Shown in pieces: positions 59,410-64,000 of a DNA stretch of 64,000 nucleotides; the first letter of the stretch is position 1, and each line of letters begins with the position of its first letter. The stretch is from positions 9,523 through 73,522 of the forward strand of contig JBGAVW010000019.1 in assembly GCA_044227925.1 (NCBI GenBank). The letters are read 5' to 3'. A model generated the notes under the pieces. It had not been told where the DNA came from, ran no database searches, and saw only the letters and a list, made by a program, of their open reading frames with translations. The translations under genes were made by a program, and so were the position numbers. This DNA comes from JADJLQ01 sp044227925 (GTDB lineage Bacteria; Bacteroidota; Bacteroidia; Chitinophagales; Saprospiraceae).

Positions 59410-60864
59410 TTACTCTATCTTACCAGCCAATCGCTGATTTTTACCCGCTTTTCCAGTGATCACATCCCCTAGATCTTCGCGCGCTAATTCTGCTACTTCC
59501 TGTAATTCCTTTACTATATCCGGATATTGATCCATCACATTATATCTTTCACCCGGATCCCTTCTCAAATCATATAATGCCAGGGATACTTCGGCATTTT
59601 CATTTACGGCACCTGGAAATCCATCCCGACCGGGGGCGAAGCCGGTGTAGGTACGACCAGTATGAGGTAACATTAGTTTCCAATCATCTCTTCTCACTGC
59701 TTTCAGTGAATTGACATTATAATAATAGTAGAGGTATTTTCTGGGAGTAATAGTATGGTCGCCTTTGATCATGGGCAGCAGATCTATACCATCAATTTTT
59801 TGAGCAGGGAGAGGGACTTTGCAGATGGACGCGATAGTAGGGAATAAGTCTATAGTTGCAGTAAGCTTATTATTGATGATACCTGCCGGTACTACACCTG
59901 GCCATTTGATTATGCAAGGTACCCGATGCCCTCCCTCCCATACACTGCCTTTGCCTTCTCTTAATCCGCCGGTGCTGCCGGCGTGATTTCCAAAATTTAG
60001 CCAGGGGCCATTGTCACTTGAAAAAATGACGATGGTATTTTTAGATAGCTTTAATGCATCAAGGGTTTTCATTATTTCTCCTATTGACCAATCGATTTCC
60101 ATCATTACATCTCCATAGGTCCCTTGTTTACTTTTTCCTTTAAATGCAGGCGAGGCGGCTATAGGCACATGAGGCATCGAATGCGGCAGGTATAAAAAAA
60201 AGGGATTGGATTTATGGGCAGTGATAAAACGTATTGCTTTATCTGTATACTTTTTGGTAAGCAAAGCCTGATCATCCAGTGTCTTTATTTCCTCTGCTTT
60301 ATCATTTTGGGATATCAAGGGTAATACCGGAAACCGGAATTTATTGGCTTGTTCTTTGGTAGCCGGAGTGCCATCAAATTGTACAGGCCACATGTCGTTG
60401 GAATACGGTATTCCATAATACTGATCAAATCCCTGTGCTAAAGGTAAAAATCGTGTATCATCTCCAAGGTGCCATTTCCCGAATATAGCGGTATTGTACC
60501 CCTTTTGTTTTACCAATTCGGCTATGGTCATTTCATCAGGGTTTAATCCGGTTTTACTAAATGGAAATAAAGCACCGGAGATGCCAAGTCTATTGGGATA
60601 ACATCCGGTAAGTAATGCTGCACGTGAGGCGCTGCATACAGCCTGTACTGTATGAAAATTAGTAAATCTCATACCCTCATTAGCCAGCTTATCGATATTG
60701 GGGGTTGTAAACTCCAATGCCCCGGTCACCCCAAGATCACCATAACCCATATCATCTAAATAGATCAGGATGATATTGGGTAAACTGGATTTGGATTTGG
60801 AATAAAATGAAGGTGTTATGATTGCTATGAGTATTACGGTCAAATAGGTATGGATTTTTTTCAT
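59410..60864 (-). CDS. Sulfatase (family S1), secreted
   Basis: 484 residues with a signal peptide (~1-22). Metal site Y-L-D-D-M-G-Y-G (~35-42). The maturation motif reads C77-S-A-S-R81, the C-x-A-x-R variant of the common C-x-P-x-R; both forms can be converted to formylglycine. G-K-W-H-L-G-D (~125) and S-S-D-N-G-P-W (~273) complete the active site. It lies 35 bp after the other sulfatase on the same strand, so both are likely co-transcribed. Substrate unknown. Confidence 0.92.
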   Translation of the reverse strand: MKKIHTYLTVILIAIITPSFYSKSKSSLPNIILIYLDDMGYGDLGVTGALEFTTPNIDKLANEGMRFTNFHTVQAVCSASRAALLTGCYPNRLGISGALFPFSKTGLNPDEMTIAELVKQKGYNTAIFGKWHLGDDTRFLPLAQGFDQYYGIPYSNDMWPVQFDGTPATKEQANKFRFPVLPLISQNDKAEEIKTLDDQALLTKKYTDKAIRFITAHKSNPFFLYLPHSMPHVPIAASPAFKGKSKQGTYGDVMMEIDWSIGEIMKTLDALKLSKNTIVIFSSDNGPWLNFGNHAGSTGGLREGKGSVWEGGHRVPCIIKWPGVVPAGIINNKLTATIDLFPTIASICKVPLPAQKIDGIDLLPMIKGDHTITPRKYLYYYYNVNSLKAVRRDDWKLMLPHTGRTYTGFAPGRDGFPGAVNENAEVSLALYDLRRDPGERYNVMDQYPDIVKELQEVAELAREDLGDVITGKAGKNQRLAGKIE

Positions 60865-60899
60865 TTTAAAATGGATTATAAGTTAAAAGCATTAGGAAA

Positions 60900-62519
60900 T
60901 TATTGTATTACCTGATCCGAATAGGAATAACCGATCCTGTGACTCCTGACAATCAGGTATTCATTTTCTTTTCTAGTAATGAGGATATTAGTGTACGGCA
61001 ACCAGGCTGATGTAGGAATACCGGTAGTACTGAGTTGGTACGCAATAGTAGTACCGGGCTGTATTGATTTTATTTTTACACCAGAGCCAGATTTGATGAT
61101 TTCCGCATTCTTTGTTACCGGCATTTTATCTCCATGCCAAAATTTTTTCACCATATCCATTTCATTCATGGCTCCGAAATCACCATCATTTTCCAGCTGT
61201 TTTTGTAACGCTTTTTTTAGTTTCTGCTTTTTATTTTCGTGATCAGGAGAATGAATCAGATTAGTAAACTCATAAGGGTCGGTACTTATATCATATAATT
61301 CTTCTTCCGTTTTTGTTTCAAACCATCGTTTTTGCAGATTATTTAATTGGCCGCTTTCGTTTAATCTAACTATGTCGCGCATGCCAGCTTGCTGCAATCT
61401 GTAAGAAATATTTTGGTAATATGGTTTTTCAGGAGAATAATTAATGTAAAAAGTATAGCGGCCGTCGTGAACACCTCGCACCCGATCATATTCGCTATCC
61501 ATACGGTCACGACCACTGAAGATATATTTTCGTTTTCCTGACTTGTATTTACCCAGAAATGGTTTACCCTGGTAAGCGTGGGATGGTTTTATTCCTGCTA
61601 GGCTTAATACAGTAGGTCCAAGATCCATCAGACTAACCAGATCATGGTTAAATCCTGCTCCCATCGTCAGCTGATGTTGATATTTTTTTGGTATGCGAAC
61701 CATCAAGGGCACCCGAATACCCCGGTCATAGATTTCTCTTTTTACATTTGGTAAGCCATCGCCATGGTCTGACCAGAAAAAAATAATGGTATTTTCATAG
61801 AGGTTATCGTTTTTGAGTTGCTGTAGTATATCACCCACTATCGAATCCATATTCATCACATTGGTGAGGTGCCTGGCTATATCAAGTCTCATATTCTTAG
61901 TATCGGGATAATACGGCGGAAGTGATATCTCCTCAGGATTTACTTTGAGTGGCTCATGAGCACGGGACCACACCTGTGACTCATGTGTGATCATCAGATT
62001 AAAAACCGAGAAGAATGGATTGCCGGAAGGTCGATTTCTCCAATGTGCTTTATTGCTGTTTTCATTCCAGAGAGTAACCGGAGCTTCAAATTGATAGTCT
62101 TGTTTTTCATTATTGGTACAGTAATACCCGTGCTCTCTCAGTATTTGAGGGAAAAGTGTTAGGTTTTCAGGCAAAAGGGCAGAGTAAGATTTGTATCCGG
62201 GTGGATAGTTTCGCAATGCGTTTGGCATATTGGGTACCAGGGTACGCATATGCTGTGCACCAATGGTCCATTGATGACAAGCTGTAATGATTGCTGCTCT
62301 GCTGGGTGCACACACACCTGCTGTAGAAAATGCATTTTTATACACAATACTTTCTGCAGACAATACATCCAAATGAGGTGTCTTCGCTGTTTTTTCACCG
62401 TACACTCCAAGGTGCGGAGACATGTCTTCAACACTGATCCAAAGTATATTAGGGTATTCCTTGGTCTTATTAAAAGTATTGAATACTAAACTCAGAGGCA
62501 GTAGCAAATATAACCACAT
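60900..62519 (-). CDS. Sulfatase (heparan N-sulfatase-like), secreted
   Basis: 539 residues with a short signal peptide (L-Y-L-L-L-P-L-S-L-V-F). The metal-binding W-I-S-V-E-D-M-S-P (~27-35, E in place of the first D) and the C70-A-P-S-R maturation motif are typical of the N-sulfoglucosamine sulfohydrolase-like S1 subfamily, as is F-W-S-D-H-G-D-G-L (~256). It may remove sulfate from host- or algae-derived glycans; the exact linkage is not derivable. First of two sulfatases in tandem. Confidence 0.92.
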   Translation of the reverse strand: MWLYLLLPLSLVFNTFNKTKEYPNILWISVEDMSPHLGVYGEKTAKTPHLDVLSAESIVYKNAFSTAGVCAPSRAAIITACHQWTIGAQHMRTLVPNMPNALRNYPPGYKSYSALLPENLTLFPQILREHGYYCTNNEKQDYQFEAPVTLWNENSNKAHWRNRPSGNPFFSVFNLMITHESQVWSRAHEPLKVNPEEISLPPYYPDTKNMRLDIARHLTNVMNMDSIVGDILQQLKNDNLYENTIIFFWSDHGDGLPNVKREIYDRGIRVPLMVRIPKKYQHQLTMGAGFNHDLVSLMDLGPTVLSLAGIKPSHAYQGKPFLGKYKSGKRKYIFSGRDRMDSEYDRVRGVHDGRYTFYINYSPEKPYYQNISYRLQQAGMRDIVRLNESGQLNNLQKRWFETKTEEELYDISTDPYEFTNLIHSPDHENKKQKLKKALQKQLENDGDFGAMNEMDMVKKFWHGDKMPVTKNAEIIKSGSGVKIKSIQPGTTIAYQLSTTGIPTSAWLPYTNILITRKENEYLIVRSHRIGYSYSDQVIQ

Positions 62520-62535
62520 GATGTAAATGTAAAAT

Positions 62536-62652
62536 TTATATTCTAAATGCTGCTACCATCATAGATTGTTCATTTTTGGAAATACCTATTTTAGTGGCAG
62601 TCTTTTTCCAGGTATATGCAGCATTTTTTAGCTTTCTAAGACGGTCTTTCAT
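62536..62652 (-). pseudogene. Possible HipA-like C-terminal remnant
   Basis: A 38-codon frame on the minus strand, open for a further 10 codons upstream to a stop (62683-62685). It reads like the last residues of HipA-type kinases: N-A-A-Y-T-W-K-K-T-A-T-K-I-G-I-S-K then E-Q-.-M-M-V-A-A-F. HipA kinases have about 400 residues, so only the tail remains, and no hipB gene is nearby. Identified from a short pattern; low certainty. Confidence 0.35.
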
Positions 62653-62691
62653 TTCATTAAAAGTCAATAATAAATACTGACCTTAAAGTCC

Positions 62692-63087
62692 TTAGATCAC
62701 CTTAGGCTCTATCAAATCCCAAAGGTTGCCATACAAATCAGCAAATACCGCTACCGTACCGTATACTTCATTACTTGGTTCTCGCACGATTTTAATTTTA
62801 TGTTCTACTAAATTTTGATAGTCTCTTTTAAAATCATCTGTATACAAAAACAAGAATACCCTGCCTCCGGTTTGGTTTCCAATCCTGCTTTTTTGCTCAT
62901 CGGTTACTCCTTTGGCTAATAATAAAGAACATTCATTGGCACCTTTGGGTCGCACCAATACCCATCGTTTGGAATCTGAGAGCACGGTATCTTCTATTAA
63001 ATCAAAATGCAATTTTTTGGTGTAAAAATCTATTGCTTCATCGTAGTCATGTACTACTATAGCTATTTGGGCAAGATATTGTCTCAT
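62692..63087 (-). CDS. VOC family protein
   Basis: 131 residues. I-A-I-V-V-H-D-Y-D-E-A-I-D-F-Y-T-K-K-L-H-F (~8-28), R-W-V-L-V-R-P-K-G (~42-50), G-G-R-V-F-L-F-L-Y-T-D-D-F (~73-85) and D-L-Y-G-N-L-W-D-L-I-E-P (~117-128) give the standard VOC fold with H and terminal E as metal ligands. Starts 1 bp after the dehydrogenase/cytochrome gene ends, suggesting one transcript. Substrate unknown. Confidence 0.88.
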   Translation of the reverse strand: MRQYLAQIAIVVHDYDEAIDFYTKKLHFDLIEDTVLSDSKRWVLVRPKGANECSLLLAKGVTDEQKSRIGNQTGGRVFLFLYTDDFKRDYQNLVEHKIKIVREPSNEVYGTVAVFADLYGNLWDLIEPKVI

Positions 63088-63088
63088 T

Positions 63089-64000
63089 TTATTTGGAAGA
63101 TTGGCCCCTGATCTTTTCTACTTGTTTTGCGTTTACCCCCGGTGCTCTGTTGCCAAACCTGGCTCTGATAAATGTTAGTATGGAAGCTATAGCGTGATCA
63201 TCGAGATGCTTGTTATGTGGCATTATGCCGTCATACGTTTTATCTCCTACTTTTATTTTTCCTTGTTTACCATTTAATACGATATCTATAAGTGTATTTA
63301 CATCACCCGTTACCCATTCAGATCCTGCTAAAGGGGGGAATCGGTTATTATCCCCTTTGCCATCTTTTTGATGACAGCTGATGCAATAGGTATCGTAAAG
63401 TATGCCTCCTTTGAGCCTGTCTCCGCGTTGCATATTATCTTTCTCCGGGTCTGGTGTCTTGATGTATGATCTTGATTTTCTTGCTTCCATTTTAGCTAAG
63501 GCATCATTGGTAAATTTGGTTTTATCCTTTTTATACATTACTCGCCAGATTTTACCTTTATTGGATTCGCTTATATACAAAGAGCCGTCTGGCCCCTGTG
63601 CTAATCCCATAGGTCTGTATTTAGCATCACTGGTATTGATCACCGTATCCACTTTAGTAAATCCATCTGCAAATACCTCCCAGTCTCCATTAGGTTTCCC
63701 ATTTTCAAACGGTATAAAACAAACTATATATCCCGCCTGAGGATAGGGTGATCTGTCGGTAGAACCGTGAAAGGCTATGAATGCACCATTTTTGTATCTG
63801 ACGGGAAACTGATCCCCGGTGTAAAAATGAATGTCCATGGGAGCCCAATGGCCAGGAAATCCAAATGCGGGTGTATTAAACTCACTGGCACGACCTACTA
63901 TTTTTCCATCACCACCATAGCCCGGTTGCAATACATTTTTACCCTGCAGTTGATCGTAATACGCATAGGGCCAGCCAAAGTCAGATCCTTCTGTTACTTT
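63089..64000 (-). CDS. PQQ-dependent sugar dehydrogenase with C-terminal cytochrome c (5' part beyond window)
   Basis: The frame is open to the window edge, so the N-terminus is missing; ~303 residues are visible. The first ~165 are the end of a sorbosone/glucose dehydrogenase propeller (S-D-F-G-W-P-Y-A-Y-Y, A-P-M-D-I-H-F-Y-T-G, G-S-L-Y-I-S-E-S-N-K-G-K-I-W-R). The rest is a cytochrome c with C-I-S-C-H at about 207-211 from the visible start and an axial Met in G-I-M-P-H-N-K-H-L. Together with the 54484 gene this makes two such dehydrogenase/cytochrome c proteins here. Confidence 0.9.
   Translation of the reverse strand, partial: KVTEGSDFGWPYAYYDQLQGKNVLQPGYGGDGKIVGRASEFNTPAFGFPGHWAPMDIHFYTGDQFPVRYKNGAFIAFHGSTDRSPYPQAGYIVCFIPFENGKPNGDWEVFADGFTKVDTVINTSDAKYRPMGLAQGPDGSLYISESNKGKIWRVMYKKDKTKFTNDALAKMEARKSRSYIKTPDPEKDNMQRGDRLKGGILYDTYCISCHQKDGKGDNNRFPPLAGSEWVTGDVNTLIDIVLNGKQGKIKVGDKTYDGIMPHNKHLDDHAIASILTFIRARFGNRAPGVNAKQVEKIRGQSSK

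Noticed and set aside
1..64000. tRNA, rRNA, CRISPR arrays, prophage or insertion sequences with transposase
   Set aside because: Looked for T-loop-like sequence, periodic repeats and transposase-like proteins by eye; none was found, though a dedicated search (tRNAscan, Infernal) was not possible.

Overview
The window reads as about 64 kb of chromosome from a member of the Bacteroidota, probably of the Saprospiria/Chitinophagia type. The DNA is AT-rich. It encodes a type IX secretion (T9SS) sorting domain, SusA-like and HmuY/TonB-receptor genes, many secreted sulfatases and glycosidases, ThuA/PQQ-dehydrogenase/cytochrome c hybrids and a DUF1800-DUF1501 pair. Its best promoter follows the Bacteroidota pattern TTTG-N19-TAnnTTTG. 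I saw no rRNA, tRNA, CRISPR array, prophage or transposase gene. Both window ends cut through genes (an AlkD-like glycosylase at the left, a PQQ dehydrogenase/cytochrome c at the right).

Layout. 1-1.5 kb: alkD-like fragment, a GNAT and a VOC gene. 1.6-7.9 kb: an apparent amino-sugar operon with two Tat-exported Gfo/Idh/MocA oxidoreductases, NagA (with an apparent signal peptide), an Nramp-fold transporter without the canonical metal ligands, and NagB. This operon is interrupted by a small DUF559 nuclease gene flanked by G-rich inverted repeats. 8-13 kb: secreted GH16 enzyme and a DUF1800/DUF1501/T9SS-cargo trio. 13-19 kb: heme/iron uptake (TonB receptor, HmuY, sulfatase) divergent from a PchR-type AraC regulator. 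19.5-27.3 kb: MBL hydrolase, lipoprotein with a strong terminator, YCII protein, GntP permease, then a potassium module (short KdpD-like kinase, KdpE-like regulator, Kup). 27-31 kb: GNAT, then a moaD-moaE-moaCB-membrane protein-GH20 operon. 31-35 kb: prfA, then mntR-mntH, where MntH carries a C-terminal Usp domain.

35-38 kb: an ECF sigma factor overlapping a candidate transmembrane anti-sigma/beta-barrel protein, then an EGF-like lipoprotein. 38-47.5 kb: UspA, sugar isomerase, cupin, acetyltransferase, VOC, FkbM methyltransferase, PhyH dioxygenase divergent from an AraC regulator, APC permease and hemolysin III. 47.7-58 kb: a TIM-barrel/FGE-fold fusion, an ECF42-type sigma factor, ferredoxin, a small membrane protein, a GH13 amylase and an 1126-residue ThuA/PQQ dehydrogenase/PKD/cytochrome c protein. 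58-64 kb: small SH3-like and lipoproteins, two sulfatases, a possible HipA remnant, VOC, and the truncated dehydrogenase.

The overall picture is a polysaccharide and amino-sugar degrader with tight control of metals and potassium. The most noteworthy signals are the inverted-repeat DUF559 cassette, the ligand-less Nramp inside the Nag operon, an exact 18-bp CTTTAT-N5-CTTTAT box before both the KdpD-like kinase gene and kup, and an operator palindrome laid over the mntR promoter. Gene family calls are made from sequence motifs by eye; no database search was run.
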